From: Myxococcales bacterium
Lineage (GTDB): Bacteria; Myxococcota_A; Polyangia; Nannocystales; Nannocystaceae
Assembly: GCA_020633335.1 (NCBI GenBank)
Contig: JACKDU010000008.1
Location: 186,001-250,000 of the forward strand
Length of the DNA: 64,000 nucleotides
Direction: 5' to 3'
Part shown: one piece after another, positions 6,928-15,695 of the stretch
How the letters are laid out: each line of letters starts with the position of its first letter
Position numbering within the stretch: position 1 is the first letter of the stretch
Notes under the pieces: model-generated
Told to the model about the DNA's origin: nothing
What the model saw: only the letters and a program-made list of their open reading frames with translations
Database searches by the model: none
Position numbers and translations under genes: made by a program

Positions 6928-9726
6928 GTGGTCGACGAGACCGGGCTGCACAACGAGGCGCTGGAGGCGACCGAGCTCGCAGGCGCCGAGACGCTCGTCC
7001 AGACCGCCGGCGGGACGATCCTCGACGATGACCCGGTCGTCGACATCGAGCGCGGGACCGAGATCGGCCGCTACACGATCCTCGAGCGCCTCGGCTCGGG
7101 GGCGATGGGGGTGGTCTACACCGCCTACGATCCCAAGCTCGACCGCCGGGTCGCGCTCAAGCTCCTCCGCCTCCCGCCCGGCGAGGCCGGCGGCGAGATG
7201 GTCGCCCGCCTGATCCGCGAGGCCCAGGCGCTGGCGAAGCTCAACCACCCCAACGTCGTCACGATCCACGACGCCGACGTCCTCGGCGACCAGGTCTACC
7301 TGGCGATGGAGCTGGTCGAGGGGACCAACCTCGCGCGCTGGCTGCGGGGCGGCCAGCGGACCCTCGCCGAGATCCTGGACCGCTTCCTCCAGGCCGGCCG
7401 CGGCCTCGCGGCCGCGCACCAGGTCGGCCTGGTCCACCGCGACTTCAAGCCCGACAACGTCCTCCTCGGCGACGACGGGCGGGTCCGGGTCGCCGACTTC
7501 GGGATCGCCCGAAACGCCGACGAGGACCCGCTGGAGGGCCCGTCGGCGGTCGCCCGGGTGGTCGCCGACCTCGAGCCGGTCTCGCAGATCAGCACCGCCC
7601 GCCTCACCCAGACCGGGGCGGTCGTCGGCACCCCGGCCTACATGGCCCCGGAGCAGCACCTCGGCACCCGGGTCGACGCCCGCTGCGATCAATTCTCGTT
7701 CTGCGTCGCCCTCTTCGAGGCGGTCTTCGGCTCCCACCCCTTCCCGGCGAAGGGCTACATGGATCTCCGCCGCCGGGTGCTCTCCGGCGAGCTCGCGCCG
7801 ATCCCCCCGCGCACCGACGTGCCACCCCACGTCCGGGCGGCGATCCTCCGCGGCCTCTCGGTGATCCCCGATCGCCGCTTCCCGTCGATGGAGGAGCTCC
7901 TCGCCGCCCTCGACTTCGACCCGCAGAAGCGGCGGCGGCGGCTCATCAACGTCGGCCTCGCGGTCGGCGTCACCGCGCTCCTCGCCGGCGCCGGCGTCTA
8001 CTCCCTGACCAGCGCCCGGGCGGCCTGCGAGGACAGCGAGCGCCACCTCGCCGGGATCTGGGACGACGAGGTCCGGGGCGTCGCCGAGGCGGCCTTCGCC
8101 GCGACCGGCCGCCCCTACGCCGCCAAGGCCTGGGAGACCAGCGCGGGCGCGCTCGACCGCTACGCCGCCGCCTGGGTCGACGTCCGGCGCCAGGCCTGCG
8201 AGGCGACCGAGGTCTACCACGAGCAGTCGCCCGAGCTCCTCGACCGCCGGATGGCCTGCCTCGACGGCCACCTCCGCCGCCTCGGCGCGACCGCCTCGCT
8301 CTTCCGCGAGGCCGACTCCGAGGTCGTCCTCCGGGCGGTCGAGGCGGCCGAGGCCCTGCCGCCCCTCGACGCCTGCTCGAACACCGACGCGCTCCTCCGC
8401 GGCGAGGCGCCGCCGAGCGGCGAGGCCCGCCGCGACTTCGATCGCTTCGACGAGCTCGTCGCCCGCGCGGCCGCCCTCGAGATCGCCTCGCGCTACACCG
8501 ATAGCCTGGCGATCGCCGACGACGCGCTCGCGCTCGCCGACCGCCTGGGCTCGCGTCGCGCCGAGGCCCGGGCGCTCTGGGCGAAGGCGAAGGCCGACGA
8601 TCAGATGGGCCACTCGCTCGCGGCCGCCGAGCTCCTCGGGGCGGCCGCCGACCTCGCGGAGCGGGCCGGCGACGACGAGCTCCGCGGCGACCTCTGGAGC
8701 CACCTCGGCTTCATCGAGGGCCTCAGCCTCGAGCGCCATGAGGAGGCCGAGCACCGCCTCCGCCACACCGAGGCGATCTACGAGCGGGTGCGCGCGAGCG
8801 ACCAGAAGCGCGCCCACCTCGCCAGCCGCCTCGGCGCGGTCCTCCTCGCGCGCGGCCGCTACGACGAGGCGCTCGCCACCCTCCAGCGGGCGCTCGACAT
8901 CCTCGGCGAGGGCGCCGGCGACCAGAGCATGGTCCGGATGTCGACGCTCAACATCATGGGCTCGGCCTACGACCTCCGCGGCGACCTCGACCCCGCGCTC
9001 GAGCACTACCGCAAGGCGCTGGCGATCGCCGAGCGCCAGGTCGGCCCCGATCACCCCGAGACCGCGAAGATCCTCAACAACATCGCGATCATCCACAAGG
9101 GCCGCGGCGAGCTCGAGGAGGCCCGACGTCACGCGGAGCGGGTCGTGACGATCTACCGCCGGGTCTTCGGCGAGGCCCACCCGGACTTCGCGGCGTCGCT
9201 CGCCAACCTCGCCAACCTCCAGCTCAGCGCCGGCGACTACGAGGGCGCCCTGGCGAGCTACGACGAGGCGCTGCGCGCCCTCCAGGCCGCCGAGGCCGGC
9301 CCCGGCGAGGTCGGCCGCCTCCTCTACAACCTCGGCGTCGCCTACCACCTCCGCGGGCGCTTCGCCGAGGCCGCCGAGTCCTACGCCCGCAGCCTCGAGC
9401 TGCAGACGCCGGTCCTCGGCCCCGACCACCCGGAGATCGCCTACCCCCTCACCGGCCTCGGCTCGTCGCTGGTCGAGCTCGGCCGCTTCGACGACGCGCT
9501 CCCCCACCTCGAGCGGGCGCTGGCGATCCGCAGCCGCAAGGACGTCCCGCCGATCGACATCGGCGAGATTCGCTTCGCGCTCGCGCGGGCGCTGCCGATC
9601 GGCGAGCGAGAGCGCGCCCTCGAGCTCGCGCGGGCGGCGGAGCGCGACTACGAGGAGCTCGGCGATCCAGCGACCGCCGCGGCGATCCGCGCCTGGATCG
9701 CCGCGAACGCTGTCATCGACGGGTAG
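6928..9726 (+). CDS. receptor Ser/Thr protein kinase with TPR tail
   Basis: A 932-residue protein. Kinase domain residues about 50-325: glycine loop LGSGAMGVVY, catalytic Lys78 (VALKLL), HRD at 170-172 (HRDFKPDN), DFG from Asp190 and GTPAYMAPEQ activation segment. A single membrane helix spans about 341-360. Residues 360-490 form a module with four conserved Cys shared with the kinases at 44939 and 59053. Residues about 510-925 are TPR repeats, several of the NB-ARC-associated type (YRKALAIAERQVGPDHPET). Topology puts the TPRs outside the cytoplasm. It is followed by two tandem paralogues that may be targets or partners. Confidence 0.93.
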   Translation: MVDETGLHNEALEATELAGAETLVQTAGGTILDDDPVVDIERGTEIGRYTILERLGSGAMGVVYTAYDPKLDRRVALKLLRLPPGEAGGEMVARLIREAQALAKLNHPNVVTIHDADVLGDQVYLAMELVEGTNLARWLRGGQRTLAEILDRFLQAGRGLAAAHQVGLVHRDFKPDNVLLGDDGRVRVADFGIARNADEDPLEGPSAVARVVADLEPVSQISTARLTQTGAVVGTPAYMAPEQHLGTRVDARCDQFSFCVALFEAVFGSHPFPAKGYMDLRRRVLSGELAPIPPRTDVPPHVRAAILRGLSVIPDRRFPSMEELLAALDFDPQKRRRRLINVGLAVGVTALLAGAGVYSLTSARAACEDSERHLAGIWDDEVRGVAEAAFAATGRPYAAKAWETSAGALDRYAAAWVDVRRQACEATEVYHEQSPELLDRRMACLDGHLRRLGATASLFREADSEVVLRAVEAAEALPPLDACSNTDALLRGEAPPSGEARRDFDRFDELVARAAALEIASRYTDSLAIADDALALADRLGSRRAEARALWAKAKADDQMGHSLAAAELLGAAADLAERAGDDELRGDLWSHLGFIEGLSLERHEEAEHRLRHTEAIYERVRASDQKRAHLASRLGAVLLARGRYDEALATLQRALDILGEGAGDQSMVRMSTLNIMGSAYDLRGDLDPALEHYRKALAIAERQVGPDHPETAKILNNIAIIHKGRGELEEARRHAERVVTIYRRVFGEAHPDFAASLANLANLQLSAGDYEGALASYDEALRALQAAEAGPGEVGRLLYNLGVAYHLRGRFAEAAESYARSLELQTPVLGPDHPEIAYPLTGLGSSLVELGRFDDALPHLERALAIRSRKDVPPIDIGEIRFALARALPIGERERALELARAAERDYEELGDPATAAAIRAWIAANAVIDG

Positions 9727-9753
9727 CGACGGCGACGATCGTCACGCGTCGCT
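9725..9753 (+). terminator. possible stem-loop after the kinase gene
   Basis: AGCGAC and GTCGCT flank the perfect palindrome GACGATCGTC directly after the kinase stop codon. Two mismatched bases interrupt the stem and there is no T-tract. Confidence 0.35.
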
Positions 9754-9839
9754 CGTCGCTCGCTGACGGCGCGTGCCTGCGCGCGATCGCTGTACGTACA
9801 ATGACGTGGAGAGCCTGGCGACCTGCCCGAATCACCAGC

Positions 9840-9845
9840 TATCCT
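9840..9845 (+). promoter_or_regulatory. predicted -10 element of the first MPTTNDK paralogue
   Basis: GCTATCCTC contains TATCCT 25 nt before the ATG at 9871. The same nonamer occurs 26 nt before the second paralogue, so the promoter seems to have been duplicated with the gene. Confidence 0.5.
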
Positions 9846-9870
9846 CGGGGCCACCTCTCGGGAGCCCACG

Positions 9871-10485
9871 ATGCCCACGACCAACGACAAGCGACTGATC
9901 AAGATCACGGCCAACAGCGCGGGCGTGACCGCCTCGACCTTCGACGTCAACCTCGACGCCTCCTTCGACACCCCGAGCGACGGGGCGATCAAGCTCAGCG
10001 TCACCTCGTCGGGCGGCACCGACACCTCGCTCCACGAGCTGGTCTTCAGCGACGCGGCGACCGGCTCCGAGATCGGCCGGACCTCGATCTCGCTCGTGGC
10101 CGACACCAAGATCGTCGGCAACTTCTCGGCGACGCTGGCGGTCGACGGCCGCTCCGAGACCGACCCGCCGGCGAGCGGCTCGCCCGCCGAGATCCGCAGC
10201 CCGACCGCCCAGAACCGCCGCAATTGGACCCAAGACGTCAACGCCGACAGCAACGGCACGGTCCTCCGCAACAGCGCCAACGTCGACGTCCGCTCGGCCA
10301 GCGACACCGCGAGCGTCAGCCAGCTGGTGCGGACGAGCGACGACCACACGCTCATGCTGGCGATCACCTTCGAGCCGCGGGGCGGCGCCCCGACCAGCGG
10401 ATCGGTCACCCTGACGACCACCGCCACGGCGGGCGCGGGCTACAACCTCGGGCCGGTCAAGACCAACGTCCCCGGCGGCCGCTAG
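9871..10485 (+). CDS. tandem paralogue A, beta-rich cytoplasmic protein of unknown function
   Basis: A 204-residue protein beginning MPTTNDKRLIKITANS. It has no signal peptide, no Cys and no membrane segment, and is rich in Ser/Thr/Ala with alternating hydrophobic residues that suggest a beta-sandwich. It is clearly homologous to the next gene: the first 16 residues, the TASTFDV region and SDAATGSEIGRTSI are nearly identical, while intervening stretches diverge. Family not recognised. Its place directly after a receptor kinase gene suggests, but does not prove, a link. Confidence 0.8.
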   Translation: MPTTNDKRLIKITANSAGVTASTFDVNLDASFDTPSDGAIKLSVTSSGGTDTSLHELVFSDAATGSEIGRTSISLVADTKIVGNFSATLAVDGRSETDPPASGSPAEIRSPTAQNRRNWTQDVNADSNGTVLRNSANVDVRSASDTASVSQLVRTSDDHTLMLAITFEPRGGAPTSGSVTLTTTATAGAGYNLGPVKTNVPGGR

Positions 10486-10527
10486 CCCCCGACCGTCGCG
10501 GGCGATCGGAGCGCTAGCGCGCAGTAT

Positions 10528-10545
10528 CCTGTCGCAAGAGACAGG
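10528..10545. repeat. TGTC-N6-GACA palindrome (exact core)
   Basis: CCTGTC-GCAAGA-GACAGG lies between the two paralogues. The core TGTC-N6-GACA is 10530-10543 with arms extended to six bases. Confidence 0.7.
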
Positions 10546-10594
10546 AGGTTATGGGAGCGCGCGCGAGTGCGCGCGCGCGTCGTGTCGAGCCGGC

Positions 10595-10626
10595 CGGCTC
10601 GCGGGTCCCGCTGGGCCCGCGAGCCG
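10595..10626 (+). terminator. strong hairpin between the tandem paralogues
   Basis: CGGCTCGCGGG and CCCGCGAGCCG form a perfect 11-bp stem with a 10-nt loop. It ends two bases before the TATCCT of the second paralogue, so it probably insulates the two transcription units. Confidence 0.55.
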
Positions 10627-10627
10627 C

Positions 10628-10633
10628 TATCCT
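10628..10633 (+). promoter_or_regulatory. predicted -10 element of the second MPTTNDK paralogue
   Basis: TATCCT within GCTATCCTC is 26 nt upstream of the ATG at 10660 and matches the element of the first paralogue. Confidence 0.5.
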
Positions 10634-10659
10634 CTCGCCCACCGACCCAGGATCCCGCG

Positions 10660-11304
10660 ATGCCCACGACCAACGACAAGCGCCTGATCAAGATCACCGC
10701 CAACAGCGGCAACGTCACCGCCTCGACCTTCGACGTCGACTTCGACGCCGCGTTCGACTCGCCGCAGAGCCTCGCCCTCAGCTTCAGCGACTCCTCGAGC
10801 GGCTCCTGCGACAAGACCCTCCGCGAGCTGGTGGTCAGCGACGCCGCGACCGGCTCCGAGATCGGCCGGACCTCGATCCTCTTCAAGGTCGACACCGTCG
10901 AGCTGGGCGAATTCTCGGCGGGGATCGACCGCTCGGGCCGCTCCGACACCACGCCGCCGCCGAGCGGGACGCCCCACCAGGTCCGCAACCCGACCGCCTC
11001 GAACTTCCGCCGCTGGGCGCAGGTCGTCAAGCAGAGCGGCGAGAACGTCCTCCGCAACTTCGCCAACGTCGACGCCAAGAGCGCGGCCAGCAGCGGCGCC
11101 GTCGACCAGAGCGTCGTCACCAACGACGACACGACCTTCGCCCTGCGGGTCACCTTCAGCGACCGCAGCGGCAGCGCCCTCGCCTCCGGGACGGTCACCG
11201 TGACCACCTCCGCGAAGGCCGGCGACGGCTTCTCGCTCGGCCCCGTCCGCCTCTCGGAGAGCGAGGACGACGGCGAGGTCGAGCGGACCGTGATCCGACG
11301 CTAG
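10660..11304 (+). CDS. tandem paralogue B, beta-rich cytoplasmic protein of unknown function
   Basis: A 214-residue paralogue of the preceding gene, with the same MPTTNDKRLIKITANS start and the conserved SDAATGSEIGRTSI core. It differs by one Cys (GSCDKT) and an extra acidic-basic tail (SESEDDGEVERTVIRR). The ATG at 10660 is chosen by alignment to the paralogue and by the conserved promoter spacing. Function unknown. The conserved patches against divergent spacers suggest a conserved scaffold with varying loops. Confidence 0.8.
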   Translation: MPTTNDKRLIKITANSGNVTASTFDVDFDAAFDSPQSLALSFSDSSSGSCDKTLRELVVSDAATGSEIGRTSILFKVDTVELGEFSAGIDRSGRSDTTPPPSGTPHQVRNPTASNFRRWAQVVKQSGENVLRNFANVDAKSAASSGAVDQSVVTNDDTTFALRVTFSDRSGSALASGTVTVTTSAKAGDGFSLGPVRLSESEDDGEVERTVIRR

Positions 11305-11316
11305 CGCCGGATCACG
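11289..11316. terminator. bidirectional hairpin overlapping two convergent stop codons
   Basis: CGTGATCCG and CGGATCACG form a perfect 9-bp stem around CGCTAGCG. The plus-strand TAG and the minus-strand TGA both lie inside it. Confidence 0.6.
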
Positions 11317-12232
11317 CGAGCGAGAGCACGGCCAGGAGGACCTCCTGCATCTCGATCGCGCTCTGGAAGCGGAGCTCCGGGTCCTTGGCGCAGGCGCGCT
11401 CAAAGACCCGGTCGAGGCCCTTGGCGACGACCTCCGGGACGTCCTCCGGGAGGAGGAGGCTCGGCGGCAGCGGCATCGACTCGCGCTGCGCGAGGAGGAG
11501 CTGGTCGAGCGGCGCGTCGACCAGCTCCTCGAAGGGGAGGCGGCCGGTGACGACCTCGTAGAGGGTCATGCCGGCGGCGTAGATGTCGGCGCGGGGATCG
11601 ACCGTGGCGCCGAAGCGGGTCTGCTCCGGCGCCATGTAGTTGGGATCGCCGCAGAGGAGCTCGGTCTTGGTCGGCCCGTCGAGGTCGAGCGCGACCCCGA
11701 AGTCGAGGAGCTTGCTCGTCATGAAGCGGGTGTTGGGATCGCGGGTGACGAAGATGTTCGCCGGCTTGACGTCGCGGTGGACGATCCGACACTCGTGGCA
11801 GTAGTGGAGGGCCGCGAGGACCTGGCGGAAGACGTCGGCGACCGCGGAGAGCGGGAGGTGGGCGCCGCGGGCCTCGGCCCGATCGACGATTTTCGCCATG
11901 TCGGTGCCCGGGAGGTACTCCATCGTGAACCACTCGACCTCGCTGCGCTGGCAGACGCCGAGGTCGAAGATCCGGACGATGCTCGGGTACGAGAAGCGGG
12001 CGCCGACGATCGCCTCGCGGCGGAAGCGGCGGCGCTCGCTCTCGGGGATGTTGGGCTTGACCACCTTGAGGGCGACGTCGCGGAGGAGCACCGGGTCGTG
12101 GGCCTGGTAGACCCGCCCCATGCCCCCCTCGCCGAGGAGGCGGTGGACCTCGTAGCGCTTGACGTGGGCGACCTCGGAGCCGAGCCCCGGGACCTCGACA
12201 AGCGGCCGCGCGCGGGTGTGACCGTCGAGCAT
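11312..12232 (-). CDS. soluble Ser/Thr protein kinase
   Basis: A 306-residue protein that is almost entirely a Hanks-type kinase domain: LLGEGGMGRVYQAHD glycine loop, ALKVVKP with the catalytic Lys, HRDVKPANIF, LLDFGVALD and GDPNYMAPEQ. There is no membrane segment and no sensor domain, so it should be cytoplasmic. The ATG at 12232 puts a short tail before the kinase fold; a TAGGCT hexamer lies 11 nt upstream. It converges on the tandem paralogues and is followed upstream by an SUMF1-like lipoprotein gene. Substrates unknown. Confidence 0.9.
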   Translation of the reverse strand: MLDGHTRARPLVEVPGLGSEVAHVKRYEVHRLLGEGGMGRVYQAHDPVLLRDVALKVVKPNIPESERRRFRREAIVGARFSYPSIVRIFDLGVCQRSEVEWFTMEYLPGTDMAKIVDRAEARGAHLPLSAVADVFRQVLAALHYCHECRIVHRDVKPANIFVTRDPNTRFMTSKLLDFGVALDLDGPTKTELLCGDPNYMAPEQTRFGATVDPRADIYAAGMTLYEVVTGRLPFEELVDAPLDQLLLAQRESMPLPPSLLLPEDVPEVVAKGLDRVFERACAKDPELRFQSAIEMQEVLLAVLSLA

Positions 12233-12308
12233 GGCGTCGGCGGAGCCTATCGCCGGCCGCGCTGACCGCGAAAAAAGTGGCCGAGGCGGCGGGGGGCCGC
12301 TCCCCCCG

Positions 12309-13400
12309 TCAGGGCGCCGGGGCGGCCGCGCCCGCGCCGGCGGCCGAGCGCAGCGCCTGGGCGTCGGCGACGGTCGCCGCGCAGCGGAAGCCGAAGTGGT
12401 GGAAGGGGCGGTTCTCGGGGACGTGGGCCCGCCGGTAGATCGCGGTCGCGTACTCCGCCGGCCAGTACCAGGAGCCGCCGCGGACGATCTTCCGACGGTG
12501 GCCGGGGCAGCTCTCCTCGCCGCCGCAGGGGCCGATCGGATCGACGCCGAGGCAGTCCTCGCCGCAGGCCTCGTAGCTCGGCGCGTACCAGTCGGCGACC
12601 CACTCCCATGAGTTTCCCGACATGTCGCGGAGGCCATAGCGGTAGGCCGGGCGCGAGCCGACCTCCCAGGGGCGGCCGGTCTCCGGCTTGCTCCCCTCCT
12701 TGCGGACCCCGCACCCGCGCCCGGTCGCGTCGCGGATGATCGCCCGCTCGCAGGTCGCCGGCTCGTCGCCCCAGGGGTGGGTCTCGCCGTCGGGGCCGCG
12801 GGCGGCCTTCTCCCACTGGGCCTCGGTCGGCAGGCGCTTGCCGTGGGCCGTGCAGTAGGCGACCGCGTCGTACCAGGAGATCCCGTTGATCGGCTGCCGC
12901 GGCCGGTTGAAGTCGCTGTAGCCGGGCCCCGAGGGCGGGCAGCGGCGGGTCTTCATGCAGGCCTTGTACTCGGCGTAGGTGACCTCGTCGACGTCGAGGT
13001 AGAAGGTCTGGATCCACACGGTCGCCGCCGGGCGGGCGTTCTCCGGGCCCTCGTCGCTGCCGCGGAGGAAGGGCCCACCGGGGATGCAGGCCATCCCGGG
13101 CGGCGGGTCGTCGCAGGCGATCGCTACGGTGCCGTCGGGCGCGACCGGGAGCGCGGGCGCGGCCTCGGGCTCGGGCTCCGGCGCGGCCTCGGCCTCCGCC
13201 GGCGCGGCCTCGGCGATCTCTTTCCTGTCCTTTTGGACATCCTCATCGGCGATCGGCGCGGCCGCGAGCGCGGCGTCGGGGCGCTCGGGCGGCGGCGCGT
13301 CCGAGCGGGCGCCGCCGCTGCAGGCGAGCCCGAGAGCGAGCGCGCCCGCGAGCGCGCCCGCCAGGGGGCTTGTGGGCCGCCGAGGGGCTCGCGCGCTCAC
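12309..13400 (-). CDS. SUMF1/formylglycine-generating-enzyme-like lipoprotein lacking the active Cys pair
   Basis: A 363-residue lipoprotein (lipobox LGLAC near residue 27) with a Pro/Glu/Ala linker. From about residue 100 it has a complete SUMF1 fold: MACIPGGPFLRGSDE, YLDVDEVTYAEYKAC, GISWYDAVAYCTAHGKRLPTE, DMSGNSWEWVADWY, IVRGGSWYWP and FGFRCA. True formylglycine enzymes carry two Cys just before the final GFRCA; here that stretch (AIYRRAHVPENRPFHHFGF) has none, so oxidase activity is unlikely. GTG at 13400 is preferred; a TTG at 13415 would overlap the upstream stop codon. An exact TGTC palindrome lies inside the gene. Confidence 0.8.
   Translation of the reverse strand: MSARAPRRPTSPLAGALAGALALGLACSGGARSDAPPPERPDAALAAAPIADEDVQKDRKEIAEAAPAEAEAAPEPEPEAAPALPVAPDGTVAIACDDPPPGMACIPGGPFLRGSDEGPENARPAATVWIQTFYLDVDEVTYAEYKACMKTRRCPPSGPGYSDFNRPRQPINGISWYDAVAYCTAHGKRLPTEAQWEKAARGPDGETHPWGDEPATCERAIIRDATGRGCGVRKEGSKPETGRPWEVGSRPAYRYGLRDMSGNSWEWVADWYAPSYEACGEDCLGVDPIGPCGGEESCPGHRRKIVRGGSWYWPAEYATAIYRRAHVPENRPFHHFGFRCAATVADAQALRSAAGAGAAAPAP
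13226..13239. repeat. TGTC-N6-GACA palindrome inside a coding region
   Basis: TGTCCTTTTGGACA is read on the minus strand as GTC CAA AAG GAC, followed by AGG AAA. CAA, AGG and AAA are rare in this window. Confidence 0.75.
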
Positions 13401-13411
13401 GCTCGCACCCC

Positions 13412-14488
13412 TCAATGCTTCGGGGCGCCGGGCGGCGGCGCCATCGGCTTGGTCGCCATCACCTCGACCAAGAAGGTGAGCCGCGAGTTCGCCGGGATCT
13501 TGCCGCGGGCCCGCTCGCCGTAGGCGAGCTCCGCCGGGATCACCAGCTTGCGGAGGCCGCCGACCTTCATGCCGACGATCCCCTGGTCCCAGCCCTTGAT
13601 CACCTGGCCGCGGCCGATGACGAAGGTGATCGGCTTGCCGCGCGGGTGCGAGAAGTCGAACTCGGTGCCGTCGTCGAGGGTGCCGCGGTAGTGGACCTTG
13701 ACCTCGTCGCCGTCCTTGACCTCGGCGCCCTCGCCGAGCTTGAAGTCGACGAGCTCGAGGCCGCCCGGGCGCTTGTCGGTCTTCACCGGCGTCCCCTCGA
13801 AGGCCGTGAGCGGCTGCGGGGGCGGCAGCGGCGGGGTCATCGAGAGGAGCTCGACGGTGAAGACCAGGGTCGAGTTCGGCGGGATCTTGCCGGCCGCCCG
13901 CGGGCCGTAGCCGAGCGCCGCCGGGACCACCAGCTTGCGCTTGCCGCCGACCTTCATGCCGACGATCCCCTGGTCCCAGCCCTTGATCACCCGGCCGGCG
14001 CCGAGGTCGAAGGAGAAGGGCCGACCCCGCGGGACCGACGAGTCGAAGACCGAGCCGTCGGTCAGGTAGCCGGTGTAGTGGACCTCGACCGACGAGCCGG
14101 CCGCCGCCGGGGCGCCCTCGCCGGCGGCGAAGTCCTCGACCTTGAGGCCGCCGTCGCGGGTCTCGGTGGCGATCGGCGCGCCGTCGAAGGGCGCGTCAAA
14201 CTTCATGTTCGGGCCCGGCTCGACCGGCAGGTTGCTCTTCGGCGGCTCCCGGCGGGGCGGCTGCTGCCCGGGCTGCCCCTGCTCCGCCTGGCCCGGGTGC
14301 TTGCGCTGGTCGTGGGCCTGGGTCTGGGCCTGAGCCGGGGGCACCGTCGCCGGGGCCTTGGCGTCGATCTCGGCCTTGCCGGGGCCGTAGGCGACGGTCG
14401 GCTGCTCGCCGGTGCAGGAGGCGGAGGAGAGCGCGGCTGCCACCAGGGAGCCGGCGAGGAGCGTCGGGAGGCGCATGCGGGTGCCCAT
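13412..14488 (-). CDS. double FKBP-type peptidyl-prolyl isomerase lipoprotein
   Basis: A 358-residue lipoprotein (lipobox SSASC near residue 25) with a Gln/Pro-rich linker and two tandem FKBP domains, residues about 125-230 and 250-350. Each has the VHYxGxLxDGxxFD strand, the GxVIKGWDQGIVGMKVGG motif and the KIPxNSxLxFxVE end. FKBPs of this kind assist folding of exported proteins; the lipobox places this one in the periplasm or outer envelope. The ATG at 14488 has a TATACC hexamer nine bases upstream. The stop overlaps the possible TTG start of the SUMF1-like gene, so the two may be co-transcribed. Confidence 0.92.
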   Translation of the reverse strand: MGTRMRLPTLLAGSLVAAALSSASCTGEQPTVAYGPGKAEIDAKAPATVPPAQAQTQAHDQRKHPGQAEQGQPGQQPPRREPPKSNLPVEPGPNMKFDAPFDGAPIATETRDGGLKVEDFAAGEGAPAAAGSSVEVHYTGYLTDGSVFDSSVPRGRPFSFDLGAGRVIKGWDQGIVGMKVGGKRKLVVPAALGYGPRAAGKIPPNSTLVFTVELLSMTPPLPPPQPLTAFEGTPVKTDKRPGGLELVDFKLGEGAEVKDGDEVKVHYRGTLDDGTEFDFSHPRGKPITFVIGRGQVIKGWDQGIVGMKVGGLRKLVIPAELAYGERARGKIPANSRLTFLVEVMATKPMAPPPGAPKH

Positions 14489-14497
14489 CGACGCGGG

Positions 14498-14503
14498 GGT
14501 ATA
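14498..14503 (-). promoter_or_regulatory. predicted -10 element, leaderless start
   Basis: TATACC on the minus strand lies 9 nt before the ATG at 14488. Confidence 0.45.
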
Positions 14504-14594
14504 CCCCATTTCGCCGGGCCGCGGCGACTTGCGGGCGGCCTGAGGGGGGCCGCCGCCCGCGACGCCGTCCGCGATCGCGCCCGCCACACTGAGC

Positions 14595-14627
14595 GCCGCC
14601 GAGGGGTGAGGAGACCCCATCGGCGGC
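14595..14627 (-). terminator. hairpin after the universal stress gene
   Basis: GCCGCCGAGGGGT pairs with ACCCC-A-TCGGCGGC, giving 13 base pairs with one bulged base and a 6-nt loop. It lies 27 bp past the stop of the universal stress gene. Confidence 0.65.
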
Positions 14628-14653
14628 GACGCTCCGGCGCTCAGGCCCGCGGC

Positions 14654-15556
14654 CTAGGTCGCGAGCTTGCCGCGGTGATCCGGCGGCACGACGACGACCG
14701 GACAGGGCGCGTGGGCGGCGAGCTCGGAGCTGGTGCTCGGGGTGAGCATGCGCTCGAAGGTCCCGAGGAGGCGCGAGCCGGTGACGATGAGCGGCGACGC
14801 GTGGAGGTTGGCGGCGGCGACCAGCTCGCCGACCTCGGGCCCGTAGCGGACCTCGTAGCGCGCGTCGCCGAAGCCGTTGGCCGCCAGCCAGTCGCGGAGC
14901 TGCTCGCGGGCGCGGTCGAGGAACTCGGCCCGGAAGGCCTCGAGCGCCTCGCCCGACCAGTAGATGTGGGCGTAGTCCTCGGGGACCGTGACCACCCGGA
15001 CGAAGACGACCTCGCGGCCGATCCGCTCGCCGAGCGCCCGCGCGAAGTTGCAGGCCGAGAGCGAGGCGTCGGTCGGCACGGTGGCGACGATGATCGGGCC
15101 CTCGCCGAGGGCGGACTCGTCGAGGTCGGGGGCGACCACGAAGACCGGCGCCGGCAGGGCGTGGAGGATGTGGCGGGCGACCGAGCCCAGGCGGACCAGG
15201 GTGTGCTCCTGGGCCCCCGCCTTGCGGCCGATGATCAGGCCGTCGCCGTGGTGGTAGATGCACGCCGACTCGAGGCTGTGGGCCGCGCCGCGCCCCTCGA
15301 TCACGTCGATCTTGGTCAGGATCTCGCCGGCGCCGGCGTTCTGGACGACGAGCGCGGCCTCCTCGGCGAGGCGGGAGAGCACCGCCGGCCGCGGGTCAAA
15401 GCGCTGGAGCGCGGCCATCTGCGAGGCCTCGACCACATGGACGCCGACGAGCTCGCAGCGCTCGCGCTCGGCGCTGCGCTCGGAGAGCCACCTGGCCAGC
15501 TTGATCGCGCCGTCGCTGCGGTGACGAAGATCCACTCCGACGATCCACTTCATCAT
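14654..15556 (-). CDS. tandem universal stress protein (two UspA domains)
   Basis: A 300-residue protein containing two UspA folds, residues about 1-145 and 150-295. The first opens with WIVGVDLRHRSDGA and closes with RLGSVARHILHALPAPVFVV. The second opens with PIIVATVPTDASLSA and closes with VTGSRLLGTFERMLTPSTS before CPVVVVPPD. The G-x2-G-x9-G(S/T) ATP motif is only partly kept, so nucleotide binding is uncertain. A GAG/AGAAG ribosome binding region precedes the ATGATG start at 15556. Expected role: cytoplasmic stress response. Confidence 0.9.
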   Translation of the reverse strand: MMKWIVGVDLRHRSDGAIKLARWLSERSAERERCELVGVHVVEASQMAALQRFDPRPAVLSRLAEEAALVVQNAGAGEILTKIDVIEGRGAAHSLESACIYHHGDGLIIGRKAGAQEHTLVRLGSVARHILHALPAPVFVVAPDLDESALGEGPIIVATVPTDASLSACNFARALGERIGREVVFVRVVTVPEDYAHIYWSGEALEAFRAEFLDRAREQLRDWLAANGFGDARYEVRYGPEVGELVAAANLHASPLIVTGSRLLGTFERMLTPSTSSELAAHAPCPVVVVPPDHRGKLAT

Positions 15557-15695
15557 CGTTCTTCTCGCTCCTGCTCGGCCCTTGAGCCGCCAACACTCTA
15601 GTCAAAAGCCGGCGCGCGGGGTGCGCGCACATCTTGCGATCGGCCGCCTGCGACCTCGCGTCTCGCCCTGCGCCTGCGGATTCGGCCCAAGCGGA

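Noticed and set aside
5782..9507. 1241-residue open frame on the minus strand
   Set aside because: It is antisense to the hydrolase and receptor kinase genes, which have clear motifs; the frame is open only because of GC bias.
9792..9799. GTACGTAC palindrome as an operator
   Set aside because: It is too short to argue for function on its own and has no second copy nearby.
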